DNA from: an uncultured Veillonella sp.
GTDB lineage: Bacteria > Bacillota > Negativicutes > Veillonellales > Veillonellaceae
Direction of reading: 5' to 3'
Assembly (NCBI GenBank): GCA_900544365.1
Contig: UQVF01000006.1
Span: 1-55,889 of the forward strand
DNA: 55,889 bases
Each line of letters opens with the position of its first letter. Position 1 is the first letter of the stretch. The position numbers and the translations under genes are program-made. Positions 8,245 through 17,338 of this stretch are shown in pieces. The notes under the pieces are model-generated. The model worked only from the letters and a program-made list of their open reading frames with translations. It was not told where the DNA came from and made no database searches.

Positions 8245-9168
8245 CTATTGTTCTCCTTTGTCAAAAAGGGCATTAGCAAATTCTTTTGCATTGAAAGGTC
8301 GCAAATCATCCATTTGCTCGCCTACACCAATCCAACGTACAGGAACGCCTAACTCTTCTTTGATAGAGATAACTACACCACCTTTTGCGGTGCCATCTAA
8401 TTTTGTCACCACAATGCCTGTTACAGGCACTGCTTCGCCAAATAATTTTGCTTGGCTCACTGCATTTTGACCTGTCGTACCATCTAGCACTAATAAGGTT
8501 TGATGCGGTGCCCCTGGGATTTGTTTATCCGCTACACGGCCAATTTTTTTCAATTCTTCCATAAGGTTGACTTTGGTATGCAAACGCCCTGCTGTATCTA
8601 CAATCACTAAGTCCGCTTCTTTAGCAATGGCAGACGCACAGGCATCAAATACCACTGCTGCCGGGTCTGCACCTTCTTTATGTTTTACAATAGATACGCC
8701 CACTCGGTCTGCCCAAATGGATAATTGTTCCGATGCTGCGGCACGAAATGTATCCCCTGCAGCAATGATGACCTTTTTACCTTGTTCTGCATAATAATGG
8801 GCTAACTTCGCAATGGTTGTTGTTTTACCAACACCATTCACACCCACTACCAAGATGACTTCTGGTTTATGAAGCTCCAACACTTCCTCTTGAGCTCCTA
8901 ATATTTCTGTAATACGCTCTTCCATAAAAGGCATCACTTCACTAGTATTGTTGATAATCCCTTCCGTAACACCACGGCGGATTTCTTTCATCAAATACGT
9001 CGTTATTTTAGGACCTAAATCGCCAGTCAACATGGTAGCTTCTAAATCATCTAAGAAATCATCATCGATTTCAGCATATCCGATAACGATGGTTTCTACT
9101 TTTTTTACAAAATTATTTTTTGTCTTTTCCAAACCCGCTTTCACACGGTCAAAAAAACTAAATGCCAT
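8245..9168 (-). CDS. ftsY: Signal recognition particle receptor FtsY
   Basis: FtsY is the membrane-associated GTPase that docks SRP-ribosome complexes at the Sec translocon. The 307-residue form is short because it lacks the long acidic A domain of enteric FtsY and begins almost directly with the N domain. The G domain carries the P-loop GVNGVGKTT (about 109-117), DTFRAAASEQL, DTAGRLHTK and TKLDGTAKGG. An amphipathic N-terminal helix (FSFFDRVKAGLEKTKNNF) probably gives membrane contact. The start codon overlaps the end of smc by 11 bases, a common pairing in Firmicutes that points to translational coupling. Confidence 0.97.
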   Translation of the reverse strand: MAFSFFDRVKAGLEKTKNNFVKKVETIVIGYAEIDDDFLDDLEATMLTGDLGPKITTYLMKEIRRGVTEGIINNTSEVMPFMEERITEILGAQEEVLELHKPEVILVVGVNGVGKTTTIAKLAHYYAEQGKKVIIAAGDTFRAAASEQLSIWADRVGVSIVKHKEGADPAAVVFDACASAIAKEADLVIVDTAGRLHTKVNLMEELKKIGRVADKQIPGAPHQTLLVLDGTTGQNAVSQAKLFGEAVPVTGIVVTKLDGTAKGGVVISIKEELGVPVRWIGVGEQMDDLRPFNAKEFANALFDKGEQ

Positions 9169-12100
9169 AATCGCTGTTCTCCTTTACTTCGTCAAAGGCT
9201 ACTGTTAATAGACGTGACACACCTCGTTCCACCATAGTCACCCCTTGTAAGACATGGGCTGATTCCATGGTCCGCTTACGATGGGTTACCACGATAAATT
9301 GTGTAGCATCCCCTAAATTATGCAAATAGTGACTAAATCGTTCCACATTCGCATCATCTAACGCAGCGTCTACTTCGTCAAGCACACAGAATGGAGCAGG
9401 TCGATAATCCAATAGTGCAAAGAGCAAGGCTATGACCGTTAATGCTCGTTCCCCACCAGATAACAAGCTTAATTGTTGGCGCTTCTTTCCTGGTGGTTGG
9501 ATATAAAAATCAATGCCACTTTCTAAAATGGATTCCGGGTTGGATACTACAATTTGCGCAGAACCTCCCCCAAACAATTGAGAGAATACGTGTTGGAATT
9601 TCTCACGAATTACAGTAAGTACATCTTGCAACTGTTCAGACATAGCCCCATCAATTTCAGCGATGACCCCTTCTAATTGTTCTTTGGCTATCACCAAATC
9701 CTCCTTTTGTGCATGATAGAATGCTAATTTTTCTTCCGCTTCTTCATATTCTGCAATAGCATTAGGATTGATAGCGCCTAAGTTTTCAATTTGTCTTGCC
9801 AAGTTCACCTGTTGTTGCTTCCACTCATTTACGGAACCACCTAAGTGTATATTCTGTGCCTCTTGTTTAGTATACCCTAAAGCACCTAATTGTTCCAATG
9901 CTTGTTCGCCTTGTAATTGATATTTTGTTAATCCTTCTTGTAGATCCACCAGTTTTTTCTGCACAATTCGTTGGCGTTGTTCTTTTTGATTCCGTTCATC
10001 TTGCAATGTCTCTAATTGCAATTCCCAAGCACGTACTTTATCTTGACCATCTTTTCTAGATTCACCAATGGTTGCTACTCGTTTTTCTATAGCTTGTTTT
10101 TCTGATTCTAACGTTAAAACAGGTCCACCACCTAAGCGTGTGACATCTTCACCTAATTGAGTTAATCTTCCATCTAAGCTTGTAATTTCCACTCTCTTAT
10201 CTTTAATATATTGTTCTAATTGAGCAGCTTCTTTTTTGCTTTGTTCTAACAACAATCTAGCTTGCTCCCAACGTAAGCGTACTCCTTGTAAAATTTCAGT
10301 TTGCTCACGCTCTTGTTCTTGTAAAGTTTGCTCTTGAGAGACCAATGTTATGACTTGCTCTTGATGTCCTTCTCGATTCTCCAACTGTGAAAGCTCATCT
10401 GCTAGTCTTTTTATTTTTTCTCCTAAGGTATTTTGCTTTTCTGTAGTATTTTGTAGTTCCTCATCATAGGTCTGCACCATTCCACTTAAGTTTACATGCT
10501 CACCTTGAAATCGTTGTTGCTCTTGCTGTATACTACGCAACTGCAGTTCCTCTTGTTCATAGGTTTGGCGTAATTCCTTACCATCCTGTGTCAAAGTTTC
10601 AATTTCTTTGTCTAATCCTTGTAAAGACTGTTTCAAATCCTGTGCTTTGTCACGTAATATATGAATATCTTGCTGTAATGTGTCTTGCTCTTCTTTACGA
10701 GATAAGATAGATACTTTCTTCCGTTTCGTAGCACCACCTGTTAGAGCACCACCTGGTTGTAACTGCTCCCCCGTTAAGGTAACAATTCGCAATTGTTGAT
10801 GGTATTCTTTTTGCAATGCTAATCCATGGTCCAATGTGTCTACAATAAGCGTACGCCCTAATAGCTGGTTAAACACGCCTGTATATTGAGTATCAAACTG
10901 AATACAGTCTACACCAAGTCCTAATACATAAGAAGATTGTAACGCTTTATGTTCTAAACGTTTTCCTTTTACCATGTCCATCGGTAAGAACGTAACACGA
11001 CCACCTTGTGTGCGCTTTAAGTATTGTACTGCTTCAGAAGCAATCTTTGCAGTGTCCGTAATCACCTGATGGACAGCTCCACCTAATGCAGTTTCAATGG
11101 CCACTAAGAATTTTTCTTCTACTGTAAATACATCACCAATAGCTCCACGAATATGAGAAGACCAAGTTTCTTTTGCTTGTAACACATGCTTTGTTCCTTC
11201 CAAATATCCTTCGTGTAGTTCTTCCCAGCTATGCAACAGTTCTAACCGACCTTCTTTAGATTGTAACGTTCGTTGTATTTCTATTAATTCCTGATTGTTT
11301 TGTCGACGTGCATCTTCTAACTGTTGTAAAGATTGACGTGCTCTTTGCAGTCCTGCTTGTGCTTCATCAACAGCCTGTTGCTGCATCTCTAACTGTGTTT
11401 TTGACTGTGATAAAGATTGTTCTAAATCTTGTAAGGTGGCTTGTAAACGTTGCGCATCATCTTTCTTTTGTGTTTCTAGCTCTTCCGTTCTTGCTAGTTG
11501 ATGACGAGCTTCTTCCAATTCACGAACCACACTAATATGACGCTCATGAGCCTGTTGCTCTGCAACACGCATACCGTCTAAATCAGTCTTTACTTTCCCC
11601 AAAGAGTTTCGAGCATTTTGTAAATTAGATTCAGCCTGTTTCACCTCTTGTCCTATGGATGTTAGTTTGCTTTCTCGATCTTTCAAGGACGCTAAATCTC
11701 GCTCATACTGTTGCTCTTTTTCCTTAATTTCCTTCTTCCAACCTGCTAACTGTGCTTCCCCATCTTTTAACTCTGCCACCATATTAGCTTCTTTTAGGCG
11801 TGCCACTTCGATCTGTCCTGTTAGTTCCCCTAATTTTCCTTGTAAAGTAGCATATTCATCTTCCATACTTTGTTGAGTTTCACGAAAGGATTGCAATTCA
11901 TTTTGTGTAGTCTTATAGGACTCTTGGATCGTATCCAAAGTAGTTTCTAATTCTTCTTGCTCACGAAGATAGGATAAATTTTCATTTTCTTGTCGTGTAA
12001 ATAAACGATCTGCCGTTTTATAGTCATGAAACGCAATAGCTCCATCATAGCTACGTTTCTCTTGTGATAATGCATTATACTCACGTGTCACATTAGCTTT

Positions 12101-12721
12101 TGCTTCTAATTCCACTAATTGGTCTCCAAGAGTACTCATTACATCATCTAAGCGTTCCATATTACGATCTGTACTATTGATACGTCGAATAGCATCTTCT
12201 TTATTCATTTTAAAGCGAGAAATACCTGCCACATCTTCAAAGATTAAGCGCCGTTCTTCTGGTTTACTATTCAAAATAGCATCGATACGATTTTGTCCAA
12301 TAATGGCCATAGAATCTTTACCCAATCCTGTATCCGCTAATAATAAATGAATATCTTTTAACCGGCAATTTCTCTTATTGATTTGGAACTCACTTTCACC
12401 ATTACGATACATACGGCGTGTGATAACTACTTCAGCCAATTCCTTACCTAACGTACCATCACTGTTATCAAAAATTAAATTTACCTCTGCTGTATTATGT
12501 GGACGGCGAGCTTCTGTGCCAGAAAAAATAATATCTTCTGCTTTTTGTCCACGCAAATGACGTACATTTGATTCCCCTAATACCCAGCGGATCGCATCAG
12601 TAATATTGCTTTTACCACTACCATTAGGACCTACAATCCCAGTCATGCCTGGAGAAAAAGACACTACAGTTTTATCAGCAAAGGATTTAAATCCTTTCAT
12701 TTCTAATCGCAATAATTGCAT
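9158..12721 (-). CDS. smc: Chromosome partition protein Smc
   Basis: Smc is the ATP-dependent DNA-loop-extruding core of bacterial condensin. From the ATG at 12721 (GGAAG upstream; N-terminus MQLLRLEMKGFKSF) it has 1187 residues, typical for the family. A GTG further up at 12769 would add 16 unlikely residues. Walker A GPNGSGKSN is at about 31-39. A long glutamine- and glutamate-rich coiled coil follows, then a hinge (roughly 505-660, with GGAVHQVITDTAKIASEAV), the return coil, the signature LLSGGERALTVIALL and Walker B CVLDEVDAALDDANV. The partners ScpA and ScpB are not in the window. Confidence 0.97.
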   Translation of the reverse strand: MQLLRLEMKGFKSFADKTVVSFSPGMTGIVGPNGSGKSNITDAIRWVLGESNVRHLRGQKAEDIIFSGTEARRPHNTAEVNLIFDNSDGTLGKELAEVVITRRMYRNGESEFQINKRNCRLKDIHLLLADTGLGKDSMAIIGQNRIDAILNSKPEERRLIFEDVAGISRFKMNKEDAIRRINSTDRNMERLDDVMSTLGDQLVELEAKANVTREYNALSQEKRSYDGAIAFHDYKTADRLFTRQENENLSYLREQEELETTLDTIQESYKTTQNELQSFRETQQSMEDEYATLQGKLGELTGQIEVARLKEANMVAELKDGEAQLAGWKKEIKEKEQQYERDLASLKDRESKLTSIGQEVKQAESNLQNARNSLGKVKTDLDGMRVAEQQAHERHISVVRELEEARHQLARTEELETQKKDDAQRLQATLQDLEQSLSQSKTQLEMQQQAVDEAQAGLQRARQSLQQLEDARRQNNQELIEIQRTLQSKEGRLELLHSWEELHEGYLEGTKHVLQAKETWSSHIRGAIGDVFTVEEKFLVAIETALGGAVHQVITDTAKIASEAVQYLKRTQGGRVTFLPMDMVKGKRLEHKALQSSYVLGLGVDCIQFDTQYTGVFNQLLGRTLIVDTLDHGLALQKEYHQQLRIVTLTGEQLQPGGALTGGATKRKKVSILSRKEEQDTLQQDIHILRDKAQDLKQSLQGLDKEIETLTQDGKELRQTYEQEELQLRSIQQEQQRFQGEHVNLSGMVQTYDEELQNTTEKQNTLGEKIKRLADELSQLENREGHQEQVITLVSQEQTLQEQEREQTEILQGVRLRWEQARLLLEQSKKEAAQLEQYIKDKRVEITSLDGRLTQLGEDVTRLGGGPVLTLESEKQAIEKRVATIGESRKDGQDKVRAWELQLETLQDERNQKEQRQRIVQKKLVDLQEGLTKYQLQGEQALEQLGALGYTKQEAQNIHLGGSVNEWKQQQVNLARQIENLGAINPNAIAEYEEAEEKLAFYHAQKEDLVIAKEQLEGVIAEIDGAMSEQLQDVLTVIREKFQHVFSQLFGGGSAQIVVSNPESILESGIDFYIQPPGKKRQQLSLLSGGERALTVIALLFALLDYRPAPFCVLDEVDAALDDANVERFSHYLHNLGDATQFIVVTHRKRTMESAHVLQGVTMVERGVSRLLTVAFDEVKENSDYGI

Positions 12722-12856
12722 GACTGCTTCCTTTCTATCTATCAATAGGTATCTTCTAAAATTATACAATGTCTATAGTTTTCATTCTATACTTTATACT
12801 TATACCTATGTTCCACACTTTATCACATACTATCAATAAAAAACATGGTACAACCC

Positions 12857-12872
12857 ACAGTTATATAACTGT
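12857..12872. terminator. Palindrome after the radical SAM gene, weak terminator candidate
   Basis: ACAGTTATATAACTGT is a perfect 16-base palindrome just past the stop at 12883. On the minus strand a run of six T follows, but only about 12 bases later, so it is not a classic intrinsic terminator. Confidence 0.35.
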
Positions 12873-12882
12873 AGGAGTCCCA

Positions 12883-13950
12883 TTATAGAACCAAGCTATA
12901 TAATATATCATCTATCATGACATGTACGATTCCAGTATTGTTATCTTCTACTTTTTCTTTCCAAGCCCATTCTATCTGCTCATATTCCTGTCTAAAGTAA
13001 TCTATATTTCTATTCTTCAATCCACGTACCTTTGATGTGAAAGGTCTTGGGTATTCCAATGTAACCTTATGAATCACACCAAACACCTCTAGGTGTTCTT
13101 CTACTGTTTGCTGTATCTGCTGACGCCATTCATAATTGACAACTAATTCTCCAAAGGCAGGAGCGTAGGGACCTCCTACAATACCACGGCCAGCATCAAA
13201 ATCTTCTGTACTTTGTAACCCTACACGTATTACCTGTGTACCTTTACGTTCTAAATAAGCTTTTAAAAAGGCACTATATACCACTGCTTGTTCTATTGTT
13301 AACGGTACATAACTACCTTGACGAACACGGTCAGCTAATTCTGTATCTTCAATAACAATCACAGGATAAATTCGACACAAATTCGCCTGTAAGTGACCGG
13401 CTTTCACCGCCGTTTTTACCAAAGTAGTCCAAGTTTCACCGGGCAATCCTGGAAGCAATTGTATGCCCAAGGTTATCCTTTGGTCACGTATCATCTTGCA
13501 CGCCTGTTCAACATCTGCTACCGTATGCCCCCGTTTTGCTTCTACTAGCATAGACTCATCTAATGTTTGTACACCTAATTCAACAGTTCGTACACCACTC
13601 TCGTAAAGCTCTGCCAATCGTTCTACTGTTATGGCATCCGGTCTCGTAGATAATCGTATTCCTTGGATGATTCCTTGCTGAAAGGCTTCTTTAGCTGGTG
13701 CTAATAAGGTATCTTGCAGTTCTTGTGGGATAGCCGTAAAGCTACCGCCAAAGTATGCCACTTCCCATTGTCCTTTGTGACCTTGTTCAGAGATTGTCTC
13801 ACGAATAGACCTACGGATAGTATCCACCGATACCATTTCTTGTTGGCCAGATATACGTGGTTGATTACAAAATACACAAATATAAGGGCACCCAATATGA
13901 GGAATAAAAAATGGAAGTAGTCTAGTTTTCTCTTTTTTCACTTTTCTCAT
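12883..13950 (-). CDS. Elp3-like radical SAM protein
   Basis: The 355-residue protein has the radical SAM cluster-binding motif near its N-terminus (CPYICVFC, a CxxxCxxC), the glycine motif YFGGSFT, and later the conserved strand ELGVQTLD. The LSTRPDAI and IQLLPGLPGETW segments and the C-terminal extension match the COG1243 branch related to the radical SAM half of Elp3. It has no acetyltransferase domain, so tRNA modification of the eukaryotic type cannot be assumed. Genes of this type are often found beside rnc and smc in Clostridia and Negativicutes, as here, but their substrate is not established. A terminator separates it from rnc, and AAGGGGGATC precedes the ATG. Confidence 0.8.
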   Translation of the reverse strand: MRKVKKEKTRLLPFFIPHIGCPYICVFCNQPRISGQQEMVSVDTIRRSIRETISEQGHKGQWEVAYFGGSFTAIPQELQDTLLAPAKEAFQQGIIQGIRLSTRPDAITVERLAELYESGVRTVELGVQTLDESMLVEAKRGHTVADVEQACKMIRDQRITLGIQLLPGLPGETWTTLVKTAVKAGHLQANLCRIYPVIVIEDTELADRVRQGSYVPLTIEQAVVYSAFLKAYLERKGTQVIRVGLQSTEDFDAGRGIVGGPYAPAFGELVVNYEWRQQIQQTVEEHLEVFGVIHKVTLEYPRPFTSKVRGLKNRNIDYFRQEYEQIEWAWKEKVEDNNTGIVHVMIDDILYSLVL

Positions 13951-14004
13951 AGGATCCCCCTTAACTATAGATATTTCGTATATATAACCCTCATCAAAGA
14001 AAAA

Positions 14005-14023
14005 GGGAGTGGTTCCCCACCCC
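14005..14023 (-). terminator. Terminator after rnc, end of the fatty-acid operon
   Basis: GGGGTGG pairs with CCACTCC around a GGAA loop, and on the minus strand TTTTT follows. It marks the 3' end of the run that begins at fapR. Confidence 0.75.
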
Positions 14024-14033
14024 TCAATCCTTA

Positions 14034-14765
14034 CTATTGTATAAGCTTTTCATAAGCCTCTTTTGCAGCTGCTTGAGCTGCTACTTTTTTATTTCGTCCA
14101 GAACCTACTCCTGATGGTACTCCATCAATGACTACTTCCATAGTAAAGAACTTATTATGATCCGGTCCTTCCTCATTAATGACATGATACCGTATCACAG
14201 ATTCTCCTTTTTGTTGTACCAACTCTTGGAGCAATGTTTTAAAATCTTTTCCTACTTTTCCTGAAAGTGCCATTTGGAGATATCCATGCAAATGACTCAA
14301 AACGAACTGTTTTCCTACTTCGTACCCACACTCTAAATAGATAGCTCCTAAGACAGCCTCAAAGGTATCTGCTAAAATAGAGTTTCGTTCCGCTCCACCG
14401 CAATGACGTTCTCCTCTACCTAGTCGTAAGTAGGCACCTAATTCCAAAGTGCGACTACATTCAGCTAAAGAGCCCTCACATACAGTACAAGCTTTTAAGC
14501 GAGTCAGTTCACCCTCAGTCATTTCTGGATATGTAGTAAATAAATATTCTCCTATAATAAGATCTAACACTGCATCCCCTAAAAACTCTAATCGTTCATT
14601 ATGATATTCATGGGATAATTTATGTTCATTCGCATAGGAAGAATGTGTCAAAGCACGATTTAATGTACTTATATTGCGTAAAGGCAAATGTAAATTCGCA
14701 ATAAGCTCGTGAAGTAATGCTTCACGAGCCTTGCTAGTTACTTTGCTACTTTTAGGAGCATTCAC
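14034..14765 (-). CDS. rnc: Ribonuclease III
   Basis: RNase III cuts double-stranded RNA in rRNA and mRNA processing. The 243 residues comprise a nuclease domain with the signature NERLEFLGDAVLDLII and the second metal-binding helix ADTFEAVLGAIYL, then a C-terminal double-stranded-RNA-binding domain (DFKTLLQELVQQKG to KKVAAQAAAKEAYEKL). The start is a GTG at 14765, two bases after the fabF stop, with ACGAGG upstream. The fabF-rnc arrangement is seen in many Firmicutes. Confidence 0.96.
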   Translation of the reverse strand: MNAPKSSKVTSKAREALLHELIANLHLPLRNISTLNRALTHSSYANEHKLSHEYHNERLEFLGDAVLDLIIGEYLFTTYPEMTEGELTRLKACTVCEGSLAECSRTLELGAYLRLGRGERHCGGAERNSILADTFEAVLGAIYLECGYEVGKQFVLSHLHGYLQMALSGKVGKDFKTLLQELVQQKGESVIRYHVINEEGPDHNKFFTMEVVIDGVPSGVGSGRNKKVAAQAAAKEAYEKLIQ

Positions 14766-14767
14766 AA

Positions 14768-16012
14768 TTACGCCTCGTAACGACGAACAACGATAGTTCC
14801 GTTGTGTCCACCAAAACCGAAGGAGTTGGAAAGAGCTACATCAACTTTCATATCACGAGCTCCATCAGATACATAATCTAAATCCAATTCTGGATCTGGA
14901 TTATCAAGGTTAATTGTTGGATGCACTTTGCCAGTCTCAATAGCCATTGCCATAACAATTGCTTCAATAGCACCAGCAGCACCTAATAAGTGACCTGTCA
15001 TAGATTTTGTGGAGTTTACTGCTAATTTACTAGCATGATCTCCAAATAATTGTTTGATTGCCAATGTTTCATTTGCATCATTGATGGATGTAGATGTACC
15101 ATGGGCATTAATATAATCAACTTCTTCAGGTTTGATACCTGCATCATTCAATGCTAATTCCATGCATTTGCGAGCTTGTGTACCACCTGGTGCTGGAGAA
15201 GAAATATGATATGCATCACCATTTGTACCATATCCCACTACTTCTGCGTAGATATGAGCACCACGTGCTTTTGCATGTTCTAATTCTTCTAATACAACGA
15301 TACCAGAACCTTCGCCCATTACGAATCCATCGCGATCAGCTGCAAATGGACGAGATGCTTTTGTAGGTTCATCATTACGTGTAGACATAGCTTTCATAGA
15401 TGCGAAACCAGCTACTGCTGCTGGAGAAACTGCCGCCTCTGTACCACCAGCAAACATTACGTCTGCTTGACCATGTGCAATCATGCGGAATGCTTCACCA
15501 ATCGCATTTGTACCAGAAGTACACGCTGTAACAACAGTTTCTACTGGTCCTTTTAAGCCTAATTGAATAGATACACGACCAGATACCATGTTTGCAATCA
15601 TCATAGGTACTGCAAATGGACTTACACGACCTGGACCTTTTTCAAATAAAGTCACATATACATCATGGATAGAATCAATACCACCAATACCAGTACCAAC
15701 TACAGTACCACAACGATCTGCTTCTTCTTTATCTAAATCTAAATCAGCATCTTTTTGCGCAAGCACTGCCGCTGCAATGGCAAATGCTGCAGAGCGGTCC
15801 ATACGGCGCGCTTCTTTTTTATCAATTCCAAATTGTGTTGGATCGAAATCTTTAATTTCACCTGCAATACGAGTTGCATAATCACTTGCATCAAATCGAG
15901 TAATTGGACCGATACCAGATTCGCCACGTAGCAATGCATTGTAAAAGTCATCTTTACCGATTCCCACTGGTGTCACAGCACCTAAACCAGTAATAACAAC
16001 ACGTCTTTCCAT
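14768..16012 (-). CDS. fabF: 3-oxoacyl-ACP synthase II
   Basis: FabF condenses malonyl-ACP with a growing acyl-ACP in fatty-acid elongation. The 414-residue sequence shows the nucleophile cysteine in VTACTSGTNAIG and the two catalytic histidines in NAHGTSTSIND and KSMTGHLLGAAGA. The C-terminus has NSFGFGGHNGTIV, typical of the family. It is the last synthase gene of the operon, 24 bases after the FabK-like oxidoreductase, with GAGGTGGA before the ATG. Confidence 0.97.
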   Translation of the reverse strand: MERRVVITGLGAVTPVGIGKDDFYNALLRGESGIGPITRFDASDYATRIAGEIKDFDPTQFGIDKKEARRMDRSAAFAIAAAVLAQKDADLDLDKEEADRCGTVVGTGIGGIDSIHDVYVTLFEKGPGRVSPFAVPMMIANMVSGRVSIQLGLKGPVETVVTACTSGTNAIGEAFRMIAHGQADVMFAGGTEAAVSPAAVAGFASMKAMSTRNDEPTKASRPFAADRDGFVMGEGSGIVVLEELEHAKARGAHIYAEVVGYGTNGDAYHISSPAPGGTQARKCMELALNDAGIKPEEVDYINAHGTSTSINDANETLAIKQLFGDHASKLAVNSTKSMTGHLLGAAGAIEAIVMAMAIETGKVHPTINLDNPDPELDLDYVSDGARDMKVDVALSNSFGFGGHNGTIVVRRYEA

Positions 16013-16036
16013 TATTCCACCTCTTTATAATCTCAT

Positions 16037-16993
16037 TTAATCAATGGCTGCTGCCTCTGAAACTAGGCGAGCAAAAATCTCTTTCACAGGTAATATGGAG
16101 TCTACTTTACGCATATTATTACCCGAGAACACTAATCCCGTTTCCACGTCACCTTGTTGAGCACGTGAAAGGGCTTTAATAATACAGAATTTGTGAGAAC
16201 AATGCTTTAAGCATCGATGACACTCTGTAGGTGGCGGTACTGTACCGTCTAATACTGTTTCTGCAAACTTATTACGCAACGCTTGTCCTGGAAGTCCTAC
16301 TGGACTTTGGATCAAGACAATATCATCTGGAGCATCTGCACGAACGTACATTTTTTTCAATTCATCAGAGGCATTACACTCCACACTAGCAGCAAAACGG
16401 CTTCCCATTTGTACTCCACTAGCACCGAGCTTAATCATCTCCACAATATCTGCTCCATCAAGAACCCCACCAGCACCGATGACTGGAATATTTTTCACAG
16501 CTGCCACTACTTCAGGTACTAATTCACGAGAGGAGCGATCTGTACCTAAGTGACCACCTGCTTCACAACCTTCCACGATCACAGCGGAGGCTCCTAATCC
16601 TTCAGAAATACGAGCTAATTTAGGAGTGGATACGATTGGTACAATAGGTGTACCAGATTCACGACCTAAGGCAAACATATCTCTGGAAAATCCAGCGCCA
16701 GCTACTACGAGGTCAATACCCTCATCAATGGCCGTTTTTACAAGACCTAAAAATTCTGTAGCGGCTACCATTGCATTTATACCGATAATGCCCGTAGGCG
16801 ATAATTTTCTTGCTAATTGTATTTCGTATCGTAATTCATCAAAAGGCATGCCAGATGCTGCAATCAGGCCGATACCACCTTCATTTGCAACTGCTGCAGC
16901 CAACCGAGCTGTAGACAATCGGATTGCCATTCCACCTTGAATTACCGGTACTTTGGCTACCAATTTCCCTATTTTAAGTTCAGGGAGTTTCAC
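16037..16993 (-). CDS. FabK-like / nitronate monooxygenase-family flavoprotein with a cysteine cluster
   Basis: A TIM-barrel flavin oxidoreductase of about 318 residues, related to FabK and nitronate monooxygenase (VPVIQGGMAIRLST at the start; GAGGVLDGADI and GASGVQMGSRF at the FMN phosphate site). I start it at the GTG at 16993, which follows AGGAGG at 7 bases. A GTG/ATG further up would have no ribosome site. Unlike the fabK of this operon it carries C258, C261, C265 and C270 (CHRCLKHCSHKFC), which could hold an iron-sulfur cluster or zinc. Its place between acpP and fabF implies a lipid-related role, perhaps a second enoyl reductase, but the reaction is not known. Confidence 0.8.
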   Translation of the reverse strand: MKLPELKIGKLVAKVPVIQGGMAIRLSTARLAAAVANEGGIGLIAASGMPFDELRYEIQLARKLSPTGIIGINAMVAATEFLGLVKTAIDEGIDLVVAGAGFSRDMFALGRESGTPIVPIVSTPKLARISEGLGASAVIVEGCEAGGHLGTDRSSRELVPEVVAAVKNIPVIGAGGVLDGADIVEMIKLGASGVQMGSRFAASVECNASDELKKMYVRADAPDDIVLIQSPVGLPGQALRNKFAETVLDGTVPPPTECHRCLKHCSHKFCIIKALSRAQQGDVETGLVFSGNNMRKVDSILPVKEIFARLVSEAAAID

Positions 16994-17022
16994 TATTATT
17001 CCTCCTATGTGCAAATCCACTC

Positions 17023-17040
17023 AGGGAGCCGAGGCCCCCT
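17023..17040. other. Hairpin between acpP and the next gene
   Basis: AGGGAGCC and GGCCCCCT form an 8-bp stem with one mismatch and a 2-base span. No T-run follows on the minus strand, so it is not a full terminator. It may stabilise the acpP 3' end, whose product is needed in large excess over the other enzymes (inference). Confidence 0.45.
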
Positions 17041-17063
17041 TTGTGGTGCATAAGTGCTTAGAC

Positions 17064-17294
17064 TTATTTTGTAGAATCGATGTAATCAACTGTATCTTTT
17101 ACAGTTTTGATTTTTTCAGCAACATCATCAGGGATTTCAATATTGAATTCCTCTTCAAATGCCATGATCAATTCAACGATGTCAAGAGAGTCAGCGCCCA
17201 AATCATCGATGAAAGTGGAATCGATAGCCACTTCAGATTCGTCAACGCCCAATTGTTCAACAACAATAGCTTTTACTTTGTCAAATGTGCTCAT
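17064..17294 (-). CDS. acpP: Acyl carrier protein
   Basis: ACP carries the growing acyl chain on a phosphopantetheine arm attached to serine. The start chosen is the ATG at 17294, which follows AAAGGAGGTG at 6 bases and gives MSTFDKVK and 76 residues. A GTG three codons upstream lies inside the ribosome site. The protein is small and acidic, with the attachment motif GADSLDIVELIM. It lies between fabG and a FabK-like gene in the fatty-acid operon. Confidence 0.97.
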   Translation of the reverse strand: MSTFDKVKAIVVEQLGVDESEVAIDSTFIDDLGADSLDIVELIMAFEEEFNIEIPDDVAEKIKTVKDTVDYIDSTK

Positions 17295-17338
17295 TACGTA
17301 CACCTCCTTTCATGTAGTCTATGTATAGAATCTTGCGT

